The notes: generated by a model from the letters alone, not told the origin. Positions 33,651 through 44,226 are shown, counted from the stretch's first letter. The stretch: DNA of 64,000 nt from Coleophoma eucalyptorum (GCA_026120035.1 JALRME010000033.1:248001-312000); one strand, 5' to 3'. Numbers and translations: made by a program.

Positions 33651-34928
33651 ATGACTCAGTTGAAGGTACTTATCTGCGGTGGTGGTATCGCCGGCAATGC
33701 ACTTGCATTCTGGCTCTCTAGAACCGGACACGATGTCACTATCATCGAGCGGTTCCCAAGCTTGCGAGACACAGGTCTACAGGTAGATCTTCGTGGGCAT
33801 GGAATTGAAGTGTTGAAGCGGATGGGCCTTGAGAAGGAATTTCGCAGTAGATCGGTCAAGGAAGATGGCATGCGCATAGTCAATAACGCTGGCTCGACAA
33901 AGGCCTACTTCCCAGCTAATCGAACTGGCCAAGGGCTGCAGAGTTTTACCACCGATTTCGAGATCATGAGGGGAGATCTATGCCGCCTTTTGTACGATTC
34001 TGCTCGGGGCGCCACGAAGTATCGGTTCGGAGTATTCATCCGGAGTTTTGAGGAGACTGACAACTCTGTTGAGGTTCTGTTTTCTGATGGTAAGAAGGAA
34101 AGATTCGACCTCTTGGTCGGTGCTGATGGTCAATGGTCCCAGACCCGTCAAATGATGCCTGGGGCTAGTGACATCGACCCCGTCCATGAGCTCGGTGTTT
34201 ACATAGCCTATTTCACCATGCCAAGTCCATTACAGCCAGGCGAACGCTTCGATAACAAAGTTTTCATTACCACTGGAAAGCGCTTTATCATGCGTCGAAG
34301 ACACACTACCGACAGAGTACAAGGTTACCTATGTGTCAGAACAGATTCGGGTAATCTCACGAAGGTGAAGAAAGGAGACGTCGAGGCTGAGAAAGAAGCC
34401 ATGGTCGAAATGTTTAAAGGAGCGGGTTGGCGTACAGATGAGATTCTCGACAACATGAGACGCTCCGATGATTTCTACTGCGAGCGCTTGGGTGTTGTTA
34501 GGCTTGATTCTTGGTCTAGTCGACGCGTAGTTCTCCTTGGAGACGCAGCCTACTGTCCTTCGGCAACCACAGGAATGGGAACCACATCCGGTCTTGTTGG
34601 TGCATATGTCCTGGCGGGTGAGATCAACTCTCGATTGCAGCAGCCGGGAAGTGGAAGTGGAGACAACGTCACCGTCGCGTTGAAGAACTACGAGCAAAAG
34701 TACCGACCTTTTATGGCCCAAGTCCAGCACGGATTATACAAAGGCTCGACCTACTGGGACAAGATACCATCTACACAACTGGGTATCATGATACTGAACT
34801 TCATCCTCGGAATAACTGTCTTACTCAAGCTAGATGTTCTTGCCCAGTGGGTTCTTCGTGAGGATGTCGGAACCTGGAAGCTCCCCGACTATGGAGCACT
34901 TCTTCGCGAGCAAAGCCTTTCCCAGTAA
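33651..34928 (+). CDS. FAD-dependent aromatic-type hydroxylase/monooxygenase (PHBH fold)
   Basis: Single-component flavoprotein monooxygenase, intronless, 425 residues from ATG 33651 (the frame is open further upstream without ATG). The FAD loop is V-L-I-C-G-G-G-I-A-G-N near 10, a slight variant of G-x-G-x-x-G. The second FAD/NADPH fingerprint D-L-L-V-G-A-D-G-Q-W-S is near 160, and the third, V-L-L-G-D-A-A-Y-C-P-S, is near 305. This is the layout of p-hydroxybenzoate hydroxylase relatives, including TetX and salicylate hydroxylase types. The C-terminus has a hydrophobic segment (L-G-I-M-I-L-N-F-I-L-G-I-T-V-L-L) that could anchor the protein to a membrane, as in several fungal pathway enzymes. 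The regulator on the other side of the 533-bp promoter probably controls it. Substrate unknown. Confidence 0.9.
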   Translation: MTQLKVLICGGGIAGNALAFWLSRTGHDVTIIERFPSLRDTGLQVDLRGHGIEVLKRMGLEKEFRSRSVKEDGMRIVNNAGSTKAYFPANRTGQGLQSFTTDFEIMRGDLCRLLYDSARGATKYRFGVFIRSFEETDNSVEVLFSDGKKERFDLLVGADGQWSQTRQMMPGASDIDPVHELGVYIAYFTMPSPLQPGERFDNKVFITTGKRFIMRRRHTTDRVQGYLCVRTDSGNLTKVKKGDVEAEKEAMVEMFKGAGWRTDEILDNMRRSDDFYCERLGVVRLDSWSSRRVVLLGDAAYCPSATTGMGTTSGLVGAYVLAGEINSRLQQPGSGSGDNVTVALKNYEQKYRPFMAQVQHGLYKGSTYWDKIPSTQLGIMILNFILGITVLLKLDVLAQWVLREDVGTWKLPDYGALLREQSLSQ

Positions 34929-35158
34929 AGCGCCTCGAGCTTAAAGCCTATCGCTCAATATATACCTACAATTTCGAGACATCAAACAAGAAGTTCGAAC
35001 ATATGGAAGAATCCTAATAGGGGCGAAGCACAGAAATGATCGCTTCCAACAGGTTCGTGTTGCACTTTCAATCGACACAACTAGCATAGGTATAGTATAT
35101 ATATATATAAGCTATTGACTCTGTCACCAATCAGCCGGTTATTTGCAAAATTCACCCT

Positions 35159-35809
35159 TCAGACATACGCCTCATGTTCCATCAATATATTGTCATCCTT
35201 CGCATTTTCATTCCGCAGATGTTCTCTCGCCTCCATCAGTGCCTTCCCCAATCTATTCTCTCCCCAGTGCTGCCGATGCGACATAGCATGCTTAGCCGTA
35301 TAACCAATACCCCATACCCTGTCTCTTGATGCTGCCTCCACCAGCGGCCGATCACCAGTAACAAGCAGCTTGCCCTTCAATTTCGGATTTTGTCCGAACT
35401 TGGCAATGTTACCAGCCACAACCACTTCACACTTAACCTCGTCCCAGCTCGCATCTGTGAAACCTGCCGTCAACTTGCCAAGACGTTTCTGTTCCTTCGG
35501 AGAGGTTGTTGCGAGGACTCGTCTTTGTGTCTCTTTGTCGTGGAATCGGCCGGCTTTGCAGTACATCATGAACTGCTCGGCGCAGGTGAAGGTGACGCTA
35601 TCCTCAGGGTCGGACTCGGTGTCGTTTTTGCCGTTACCGATTAGTGAGGATATCTGGGTCTTGCTAATCGTGAAAGTGGAGGGGAACCACTGGCAGAGTT
35701 CGCCGTGTGTGGTGTCGGGCATGTAGAAGAAGAGGGGTTCATCGCTGTTGATTGAATTCTCGTGCTGAGTTGTGTGCAAGCTTGCAGAGCTTTTCCCTTG
35801 TCGCTTCAT
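35159..35809 (-). CDS. NADAR domain protein (YbiA/DUF1768 family)
   Basis: Intronless, 216 residues. The NADAR fold comprises N-glycosidases acting on ADP-ribose-related or riboflavin-pathway intermediates; bacterial and plant members clear reactive riboflavin precursors. Diagnostic stretches are L-C-Q-W-F-P-S-T-F near 40, then T-C-A-E-Q-F-M-M-Y-C-K-A near 75. K-F-G-Q-N-P-K-L-K-G-K-L-L near 140, D-R-V-W-G-I-G-Y near 163, and a late N-R-L-G-K-A-L-M-E-A-R follow. The length and domain span match single-domain fungal members. It stands alone between the monooxygenase and an SDR, on the opposite strand, and has no evident tie to either; its substrate here is not known. Confidence 0.92.
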   Translation of the reverse strand: MKRQGKSSASLHTTQHENSINSDEPLFFYMPDTTHGELCQWFPSTFTISKTQISSLIGNGKNDTESDPEDSVTFTCAEQFMMYCKAGRFHDKETQRRVLATTSPKEQKRLGKLTAGFTDASWDEVKCEVVVAGNIAKFGQNPKLKGKLLVTGDRPLVEAASRDRVWGIGYTAKHAMSHRQHWGENRLGKALMEAREHLRNENAKDDNILMEHEAYV

Positions 35810-36808
35810 TGCGCCTTATCATGTAATGATCTCCTTGATTTGTTAGATGATTTTTTGTTCTGTGATTAGAATCATAGCGGGATGGATCGATGTATAAAGG
35901 TTCTTGTGGGAGTCAAATATAAGCTGTCGAAATCGAAACCTTGAAAGACTTTCAATTGATTGCCTTAGCGTATCTCTATAGGGAACTGGAATGATGTTAG
36001 AACGGGTCTTGATTAAGTCAATGTACTAGATATTTAGAACGTATCTAAACTCTTAGATCGTTATCATAGGCCTTGGGTGCGCTGAAGTTCATACATTTGT
36101 ACCGGGAGTTGAGTTCGGACTGCTTTGAAGCCCACTCTTTCTATTTCGTGATAAATTACCATCCAATTGTTCTTTTTAACAAGATATTTCTTATAACTAG
36201 TTTATTGCCTTTAGAATGTTTTGTCTGACACAACAGTGCGATAGCTGCAGCATTCTCGCGCTTCTGACTCACTCGGCGAGGACTCACCCTCAAGCCTGCA
36301 CCTGTTTTTCAACCTCAACCCAAGTCCTGCTTCATTTCTTACCCTCTCTTCCATTTCACGTCTGAGTTTGTAACTAAAACCTTGGTAAGCTATCGTAATA
36401 CAACTGAGGCAGTTGCAGGCTAGCAAATCTTTCTCGGAGGTTGTCTGACGCAGCGCTAGGACTCCTGAGGCTGAAGCCGTAGCCGAAGCCGAACCTGCAG
36501 CTAGAGTCGGGTAAGGATCCATGCTCTGGCCCTCGAACGATGAAAAAATTGGTCGTAGGAGTATGAAGAGGTTTTTGATTTTGCAAGAGGAGGTTTATAA
36601 ATCCAAACCTTTAAAAATGAATGATGTCGAGACTATTGAGATAGAGTCGGCGTTTTTCCTGCATGTTCGGCGTTTTGGGTATTGAGCTTACGGACCCGTG
36701 ACCGAACCACCTCCTAAACTCCCTGGACAGCCGTGGGCTATATATTCAGCAGCAACTCTTTTTCCTAAGAGAGATGAATTTTGAGATGTGATCTAGCTAC
36801 CTGTCACG
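35810..36808. other. Intergenic/promoter region with a short direct repeat
   Basis: About 1 kb. An open frame at 36211-36522 (minus) is Ser/Ala-rich low-complexity and is not supported. Two copies of TCGGCGTTTT lie 20 bp apart (36647-36656 and 36667-36676), about 135-160 bp before the SDR start at 36809. Confidence 0.5.
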
Positions 36809-37879
36809 ATGGTCTCTCTCTCAGTTGTTCGCTCTTCAAATTCTCTCGTCTCGGCCCTCGCACCCGGCCTCGTTGCCGTCTTCGTTGGTGCAACGAGTGG
36901 CATTGGGGAAATAACTCTCCGAAAATTCACACAATATGCTCAGCGACCCCGGTTATACTTTATCGGCCGCTCCCAGGATGCTGGTGATCGTATTACGGCA
37001 GACTGCAAGACACTTAATCCTACGGGCGAGTATATCTTTCTAAAGAGGGATGTGAGCTTGATCAACTCCGTCGACGAAGTCTGTAGAGAGATTAAGGCGA
37101 AAGAAAGTGTTATAAATATCTTGTTCCTTAGTTCGGGAGTTCCAAGCATGGATCGCAGCCGTATGTAATTTTGAATACGCCCAGATCTAGAGAAGAATCT
37201 GATGAAGAGCCCCCACTAATTGCTCGCTATAGAAACATCCGAGCATCTCCATTTATTAACCGCGTTAAACTACTACTCTCGCCTCCGCTTCATCACCAAT
37301 CTTCTTCCTCTTCTCAAGAATGCTCCTTTAATTCGCCGTGTAGTCAGTGTTGCAGGAGGTACCCAAGAAGGCCCTCTCGACCCATCTGACTTTCCTGCCT
37401 TGCGTGTTCCACTTCCTGACCTTCGCGGACACCTTAGCACGCTAATCACCCTAGGTCTGGAGGCTGTGGCAAGGACAGGCCCAGAGGTCGGTTTTATACA
37501 CGACTTCCCTGGAACGGTGAAAACCCCGCTGACCCGAGTGATTCTAAGCAATATGTCAGAGGAACAACTAAACACTTTGACTTTTGTGTCTCTCGAAGAG
37601 AGTGGCGAGAGGCATTTGTACTTGGCGACAAGTGCAAGATTTCCGGCCTTGGAGGGTGGGACCGATGGGGTGCAGCTAGCCGAGGGTCTGGAGGTGGCGC
37701 TGGGGACAACCGGGGAGCGTGGAAGTGGAATGTATTCGGTAGGTCCTGACTGCGAAAGTGCACCTCCTTCGGTCCAAGAGCTGTTATTTGAATTAAGGGA
37801 GAAAGGAATGGTAGAGGAGGTTTGGCGGCATACGCGGGAGGAATTTAAGCGCATCACTCAGCTGGATGAGGAACTGTAG
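36809..37879 (+). CDS. Short-chain dehydrogenase/reductase-like protein, fungal subfamily with Y-x-R active-site variant
   Basis: Rossmann-fold oxidoreductase. Exons 36809-37160 and 37233-37879 give 332 residues. The cofactor loop is V-G-A-T-S-G-I-G near 32, and I-L-F-L-S-S-G is at the position of the N-N-A-G motif. In the catalytic region the usual Y-x3-K is replaced by L-N-Y-Y-S-R-L-R-F near 130. This is characteristic of a fungal subfamily often found in secondary-metabolite clusters, so activity should not be assumed. The intron donor GTATGT at 37161 and acceptor ATAG at 37231-37232 join S-Q to T-S-E. The C-terminal 60 residues are acidic and charged. It lies upstream of, and on the same strand as, the regulator at 38585. 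Confidence 0.85.
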
Positions 37880-38584
37880 GGGGCAGTTTTTATTATCCAA
37901 AGGGTTCGATATCTACAGGATCTCATCCCAGCCATCTTTATAAAAAAGAGCCAAGTAAGATTGTCATACCATATTCTAGAAAATGGCTGAACCAAAATTA
38001 AGGCTAGTTGTTTCCAAAATATGGCTGGTATCTTTGAAATTGTTACTGCTTTGCCTCGTAGAGCTTGTGTCTGGATCAATAACTAGACGCGTAGAACAAA
38101 CTCTAATTATACCGGTTGGAATTCCTAGCCATGTGCAATTATAAAAATGATAAAGTTAGTACCCTGAATAAATCTAAGATACTGATTCTGTTTATGGGAA
38201 GCCTTAAGTCATCCGTCGATACCAATAGGCTATGCATGACAGTGTTCGGCAAGAACGGACAAGTTCCCCGTCGACATTGAGTTTCCCGCTTTTCCGTGCT
38301 GACTTTGCCGTGATAGAAGGATGATTGCCTCCACCGCCTCCTGATTCGAAAGCGGTAGGCCGCAAAAACCAAATGACTTAGTGGTCATGTCCCTGAAATA
38401 TAGTGATTGACATCCAGAATTTAGTGACCAGACCCCTAATAGTTAGCGATTGCGCCTTATATGAGAGCATTAAACCGGCAGATAACCTATTCCAGATATT
38501 GGAGCACTTTGGCATAATAATCCTCCATAGTGTATTCCGTCGGAGCTTTTATCTCTACCATCTGATAACCGCTATTTGCATGGC
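37880..38584. promoter_or_regulatory. Promoter region of the Zn2Cys6 regulator with repeated CCGTCG motifs
   Basis: 705 bp. CCGTCG occurs at 38213 (followed by AT), 38268 (followed by AC) and 38537 (within the inverted repeat TCCGTCGGA, 38536-38544). The same hexamer forms the centre of a perfect palindrome before the dialkylglycine decarboxylase-like gene (41355-41366). Confidence 0.45.
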
Positions 38585-40872
38585 ATGCAACCTCACACAC
38601 CCTTCTCTACAGATAGACTGCAGGCACAGTCACAACCTCGGATGCCGACGCAGGCGCAGGTGCACTCGTCCACCCCTGCGGGTACAGCTCGACCTTATAG
38701 GTCTCACAAGATCCGGGCATGCGACCTTTGCAGAAAACGCAAGGTCCGCTGTTCCATCGATACAGCGGGACAGCCGTGTACCTTATGCCGCTCACACGGC
38801 GTGCAATGCCAGTATATCAACCCCAAGACTCCTCATCGGCGGAAAGAGCTTCAGTCGAGAGAGCCTACAATCGACATCACTAGGTCACCTCAAGCACCGC
38901 TGGCAATAGAACGACGGTCTTCTGATTCCAACCAACCTTTGGACCAGTCGCATGATCGGATCTTTCTTGACCCTGCCTATAAATCTTCGAGTACTTCGGG
39001 ATTAAATCAAAGTCAACAGCCTCCCATTCCAAATTCTTCCCAATCCACCCATATCGTGGGCCCTGTTGCTGCTCAAGACGCACAAGTCCTTGAGCAGTAT
39101 ATGTCACCAAATGATGGTCTACCTCAGACTGAAACCTCTCAGACTAGGTACGGATTGTACTCGGCAGACCCAGCCGAGCCGGTCTTGTACACACTTGTCC
39201 CCCGTAGACGAGAAGGCCTCCCAATGACCTCAGATCCTGGATCCAAGGAGAGGGCCATTTTAGACCAGATCTTAATACCTATGAAACAAGAAATTCTTAC
39301 TAGGTATATATAGCTTGCCGCCGGCCATTCTGCTTGATCGTTAATAACATGTCTTAAGCTTCTTCGAACAATTTAACCCGTCTTTTCCTATGCTTGATAG
39401 CGCAATCTCTTCAAAAGCATACATGACCGGGAACCAAAATATTTCTCAGACCATCATCTGCGAAATATATGCGCTAGCACTGACATATTGGAATCAGTCA
39501 CGAGGCTGTAAAGAGCCCTGTTTGGCTGATCATCGCTTCGTCTGGAATCTTGCTGTCAAGGCTCTCCGAGATGATTTTATGGCCCCGGGACTATCAACGG
39601 TCCAAGCCGCTCTGTTAGATCTTACTGGACGGCCCATTTACTCGATGACCGGCAATGGCATCAACAACGGTAGGACACTGTCCCTGTCCTATAGCTTGGG
39701 TTTAAATCGCGACCCAAGTCGCTGGAACCTGTCAGAATCCGAGAAAGATCTTCGCATTCGATTGTGGTGGGGAGTACTGGTTCATGACAGATGGTAGGTC
39801 ACTCTAACCTGGGTCCTCTTCCTATACTAACAAATCATTAATGACTAGGGGAAGCTTTGCTCATGGAACTCCACCCCATATCTTCAGTGCCCACTATGAT
39901 GTCCCATTACCTCAACTCGAATTATCAAAACGACAAGCAAGTCTATTCCCTTTAGGAGAACGCCGCTTGGAGTGTTTTTACCATCTCTGCAGCTTGACCG
40001 AGATCTTAGGCGAATTATTACCACTCGTCTATGACCTTCGAACTGCTTCGCAAAACGAGATTATGAGAAAAGTCCGTCGCCTAAAAGCGAACTTGGACTC
40101 GTGGGAAGACTCACTTCCAGAATTTATCAGTATGACCGAGCAGAAAGATACAGTAGTATCTGGCGCAAGTAGCCTGAGATTAGGATTTCTAGCTATGAAA
40201 ATGCTCATCTGTCGCATTGAACTCCATGTAAGCTTTCAGTTCAATTTCTGGCCTTGAAATTGATGCTCACATATTTGTGTGTCCCAGTCAATCACACATT
40301 CAAGTACCTCAGATACTATGGAAGCTCGTCAATATCATCAAGCTGAATGTCGAAACTCCGCCAAGACGATTGTGGATTTTGTCGTATCTCTCAAGACCTT
40401 AAACCTTCATGAATTCTGGCTGCCATGTATGTAATATCTACTTTGCCACTTGGTATCGTTTGTACCGTTTCTAACGCGGATTTCAGATAGCGCATACCAC
40501 TTTGGATCAACGGCCACTTTACTTCTACGTTGTGCCTTGGAGACTATAGATGATGAGATTGCACAGTCATGTATTTCACATGCAAGAGCACTGGTTGGTC
40601 GGCTCCGCTGTGCTAGGGAGGAAGATGACTGGGATTTGGCCGATTATTGCCTTCTCCAATGCGAAGGGGTATTGCACAGGATGACGACCAATGGAAACCA
40701 GGAAGACAATCAAAACACAGCACCTTTGCAACCGCCCTTGGATCTTGCATCCAGTGACAATTTTAACGCGGCACCATGGCCGTTGGGCACTTATGAAACG
40801 AGTGTTAGCTCCAGTGTTCACTTTCATGATCTCTGGGATATGTTTAGGTTTGAAGAGAGTGATTTTGTCTGA
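38585..40872 (+). CDS. Zn2Cys6 transcription factor
   Basis: Nuclear regulator, 685 residues. Exons 38585-39303, 39359-39793, 39849-40227, 40288-40426 and 40487-40872, all junction phases agree. ATG 38585 is the first in frame. Zinc ligands C46, C49, C56, C65, C68 and C75 sit after the basic Y-R-S-H-K-I-R-A stretch (C-x2-C-x6-C-x8-C-x2-C-x6-C). The fungal-specific domain begins after the first intron (F-F-E-Q-F-N-P-S-F-P-M-L-D) and contains L-R-I-R-L-W-W-G-V-L-V-H-D-R-W-G, restored by the second intron. A Gln/Ser/Pro-rich linker fills residues 90-190. The gene ends 609 bp before the dialkylglycine decarboxylase-like gene on the same strand. Shared CCGTCG-type elements hint that the enzyme gene is its target. 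Confidence 0.88.
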
Positions 40873-41354
40873 GTTTGCTGCCATTGGCATATGATTGTGT
40901 CTAAGATTTCAATAGTGCAAGTATTTTTTTGTATCAGAAGAAAGACGCTCTGATCATAGTATCAGAACGTCAACTAGCCATGAAACTAGAATTCCTTATA
41001 CTCTCACCTGTATCGTACTGATTGCTTGATGTGGGAGACTATTATTCGATAGAGTAGTAATTGAGATGGATCTAAAAAGTTCTTTTTACGACGTTGCAAT
41101 ATACCCGTATTTTGAGAAAATTATCTGCAGAAAGTTTTTACTAGCCACGAGTGATGTGTTTAATAAAAAGACCATTGTTTGCAATATGCAAGTCTATCCT
41201 GTGAAGATTAGTAATTACAAGGCTTGATTAGTTACGAGTTCGCAACGTCGAATCAAGACTGGTCTGAGTTTGCCGCACGGGAAAGTCAACGGGAAACTTT
41301 GTGGCCGACTTGAACCATTGAACTCACTACGGGCTATTTACTTCCACCCCTCAC

Positions 41355-41366
41355 TCCGTCGACGGA
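41355..41366. promoter_or_regulatory. Palindrome TCCGTCGACGGA upstream of the dialkylglycine decarboxylase-like gene
   Basis: A perfect 12-bp inverted repeat (everted CCG/CGG half-sites) 116 bp before ATG 41482. It is followed by a TATA-like TATAAAA at 41379-41385. Zinc-cluster proteins bind such paired triplets; the binder is not known. Confidence 0.5.
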
Positions 41367-41481
41367 AAACCAACTGCATATAAAATTATTTAAAGGAATG
41401 TGTCCCAAGATGATATTACAATGCATCATATTCAAACTTCACTATTCTCTTCCTATTTGAAAATTGGTTTTATTATCCATT

Positions 41482-42801
41482 ATGTCTTCCGACACAGCTA
41501 CCTTCTGGTCCAAGGCCGATAAATATCTGATGAAAACTGGGGTTCCATTCTCTCCAATTGTAATCACTAAAGCCAAGGGAACAAGACTCTACGATGCCGA
41601 CAACAGGCAGATTTTGGACTTCACTTCCGGACAGATGAGCTCGCTACTTGGACATTCACATCCCGAAATCGTCGAGGTAGTAAAGAAGTACGCCGAAGAA
41701 CTCGACCACCTTCTCAGTAACATGATCACGCAACCAGTAATTGATCTTGCTGAGCGTCTCGCTCGGTTCCTGCCTGGGAGTCTGGAGAAGTCTTTCTTTC
41801 TCAATACTGGTTCGGAAACCACCGAGGCTGCAATCAAAATGGCCAAGTGCTATACCGGCAGGTTTGAGATCGTTGCCTTCTCAGCAAGCTACCACGGCCT
41901 AACTCAGGGTTCTGGCGCTGCCACATATTCAGCAGGTCGAAGAAATGGTGGGCCTACCATGCCTGGCCAACTCGCTTTCCCAGCACCATACGCCTACCGC
42001 TCGTTTTTCAAGAAGCCAGACGGCTCTTACGACTGGGAGTCGGAATTGGACTTTGGTTGGTCTCTGATTGATCGACAGAGCGTTGGCTCTCTCGCTGCCT
42101 TTATTATGGAACCTATACTCTCAACTGGCGGTATCCTTGAGCCCCCTCTGGGCTACCTCGAGCGCATGAGCATCGAGTGCAAGAAGCGTGGCATGCTTCT
42201 TATTATGGACGAAGCGCAGACTGGTGTTGGCCGCACAGGGCAGATGTTCGCATTTGAGCGGGACGGTATTGTCCCCGACATTCTTGTACTTTCCAAAACG
42301 CTGGGTTGCGGTCTTCCCCTGGCTTCTGTTAGCACTACTGCTGAAATTGAGCGAGGATGTAAAGAGGCAGGCTTCCTATGGCTCACCACCCACCTCAACG
42401 ATCCTCTGACGGCTGCCGTCGGCAATAAGGTGCTCGAGATTGTGGAGCGCGATAACATTTGTCAGCGTGCTACTGAACGTGGCCAGCAGCTCCGAACCGG
42501 CCTGCTGAAGCTACAACAGAAGTATTGGTGCATTGGTGACGTTCGTGGTCGTGGGCTTCTCCAGGGTATCGAGATTATTTCAGATGCAAATACAAAGGCA
42601 CCTGGCTCCGAGCTCGGTCAAGCCGTTTCGGATAGGGCTATGGCCTGTGGCTTATCATGTAATGTTGTTAACCTGCCTGGTATGGGAGGTGTGTTTCGGC
42701 TGGCTCCACCCGTCACTGTCTCCGCTGAGGAGATCGAGGAAGGACTTCAGATCTTAGATGAAGCTTTTGGTTATTTTCTTGGCGCAGATACTACCGCTTA
42801 G
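41482..42801 (+). CDS. Class III aminotransferase, 2,2-dialkylglycine decarboxylase-like
   Basis: PLP enzyme; bacterial 2,2-dialkylglycine decarboxylase converts dialkylglycines such as 2-aminoisobutyrate plus pyruvate into a ketone, CO2 and alanine. Intronless, 439 residues from ATG 41482. Similarity to the Burkholderia enzyme can be followed by motif along the whole length. These include T-S-G-Q-M-S near 49 (the family's Gln-Met pair), A-T-Y-S-A-G-R, L-I-D-R-Q-S and E-P-I-L-S-T-G-G near 210. D-E-A-Q-T-G-V-G-R-T-G, L-S-K-T-L-G (PLP lysine) and P-G-M-G-G-V-F-R-L-A-P-P (substrate-carboxylate arginine) follow. One active-site position differs: S-x-Y-H-G replaces the bacterial S-W-H-G. No targeting signal is obvious. 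The absence of introns and strong bacterial resemblance would fit horizontal transfer, but this needs a tree. A regulator ends 609 bp upstream. Confidence 0.9.
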   Translation: MSSDTATFWSKADKYLMKTGVPFSPIVITKAKGTRLYDADNRQILDFTSGQMSSLLGHSHPEIVEVVKKYAEELDHLLSNMITQPVIDLAERLARFLPGSLEKSFFLNTGSETTEAAIKMAKCYTGRFEIVAFSASYHGLTQGSGAATYSAGRRNGGPTMPGQLAFPAPYAYRSFFKKPDGSYDWESELDFGWSLIDRQSVGSLAAFIMEPILSTGGILEPPLGYLERMSIECKKRGMLLIMDEAQTGVGRTGQMFAFERDGIVPDILVLSKTLGCGLPLASVSTTAEIERGCKEAGFLWLTTHLNDPLTAAVGNKVLEIVERDNICQRATERGQQLRTGLLKLQQKYWCIGDVRGRGLLQGIEIISDANTKAPGSELGQAVSDRAMACGLSCNVVNLPGMGGVFRLAPPVTVSAEEIEEGLQILDEAFGYFLGADTTA

Positions 42802-43188
42802 AGCAAGGTCTGCAATCTAGTAAAATATTATTTAATGAATTCCAGGTAGTCAGCGTATGTAGAGACGTAAGAATTTATAGGCAGATGTGCAATCTTGAGA
42901 TGAGATTTGGGACCGCCGCTATTATCAGTGCAAGTAGTGCGAAGCAACTAGAGGGAATCTAACTAACTTGCAGACCATCCCACTACTTGGTTAGATTCTT
43001 GCAGCATTTGGTGAAGGGTGGGCTAGGGTGAAGGGATCTTGTGCGCCTTGTTTCATTGAATGGAAATTTTTGATGCAAAATTCTTTTTAAGGAATAAAAG
43101 ACAGTATAACAAAGATGCTTTGACTACCATTTGAAATAAACATATATATATATATATATATCATTCGCACGGCGCAGTCATATTTCTA
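42802..43188. other. Convergent intergenic region with a TA microsatellite
   Basis: About 390 bp between two 3' ends. It contains a 20-bp alternating AT run at 43142-43161, 27 bp beyond the stop of the alpha/beta hydrolase. No gene. Confidence 0.6.
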
Positions 43189-44226
43189 CTACTGTGATAT
43201 CTTCTTTACAAACTTCAAGACTAGTTCATTAACTACAGCTGGTCTCTCGTAGAAAGTAGCATGTCCTACGCCATCTAGCCTATGAAACTCAACATTGTCG
43301 AAATTGGTTTTCATAAACTCCTCAATTTTATCCACATACATATGCCTGTCTTCTACTCCATGGATCGACAGGAACGGCAAAGTCTTGTGGGCAGCAAGCA
43401 AAGCAGTCTCATCTTGAGTTCTAGTAAGTGAATGAACTCTCACCGATGGATGCTATTCAAGTAAGGTTTAAGTATTAGCCAAGATTTTGAGAAGTATAGT
43501 TTATAGCCACTCACCTGGATAGCCACCGCCCCAGCCCAGAACCAGAGGGTCTCAGCAGGGATATCGAAACCTTCTGCCACACACGACTTGGCAAACTCTG
43601 TAGTTGCCTTGGAAAATTCATCGACATTGGGTGATAGAAGGCCAGGAATAATACTCATAACAACGGGGTGAGCAATTTGAGGGTGCATCGATCTGTAAGG
43701 CATTGCACCGAGGAGAATACTGCCGCTGATAGTATCTATACCATATGCTGCAACTACGTCGGCTGCGACTATGCCTGAACAAACAATATTCTCAGCATAT
43801 AGATAATCTAAGGAACAAAAAACAATGAGTCAAGACTTACCACCTAAACTCCAGCCAGCGAGGAAAGGCTTAACTACCTTGAAGGCCTCACAAACAGCCT
43901 TGAAGTCTTCCGCATGATGAATAGATTCATAGGATTCAGCCTCAAGCGGCTGGTCACTCCTGCCATGACCACGAACATCGTAGCGAATCTGTTGCAAAAA
44001 TAAAACCATTAGAAGTCTGCTAGGCCGTTAATATTAGGTCCAAGATACACACCATATATAAATTTGCAAGCATTTCCGTATCAGAAAACTGCTTCTCGAA
44101 ATGTTGCGCTGTGCAGGAAAATCCATGGATGAAGACAACGGCAGGATTAGAAGGTGATCCTGCGGCCTCCGCCCAGATCTTGACGCCATCGGCAGAAACA
44201 ACGTATTTGCTATCACTCTCAGGCAT
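43189..44226 (-). CDS. Alpha/beta hydrolase fold protein
   Basis: Hydrolase of the esterase / enol-lactonase / haloalkane-dehalogenase-like branch. Exons 44226-44053, 43988-43841, 43774-43515 and 43452-43189 give 281 residues. The oxyanion stretch F-I-H-G-F-S near 32 and R-Y-D-V-R-G-H-G-R-S follow the first intron. The nucleophile elbow G-W-S-L-G-G is completed across the second intron, so the serine lies near 105. The acid is probably the Asp in G-V-E-D-R near 231, and the catalytic His is in G-V-G-H-A near 261. The protein is cytosolic by appearance. It is convergent with the dialkylglycine decarboxylase-like gene. It could cleave a simple ester or lactone, but substrate cannot be deduced. 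Confidence 0.9.

Noticed and set aside
36211..36522. Minus-strand frame with Ala-Ser repeats
   Set aside because: Low-complexity composition, no homologous motif, and an overlapping frame of similar length on the same strand; likely chance.
43142..43161. Alternating AT run as a CRISPR-like or structured element
   Set aside because: It is an ordinary dinucleotide microsatellite in a 3' flank.
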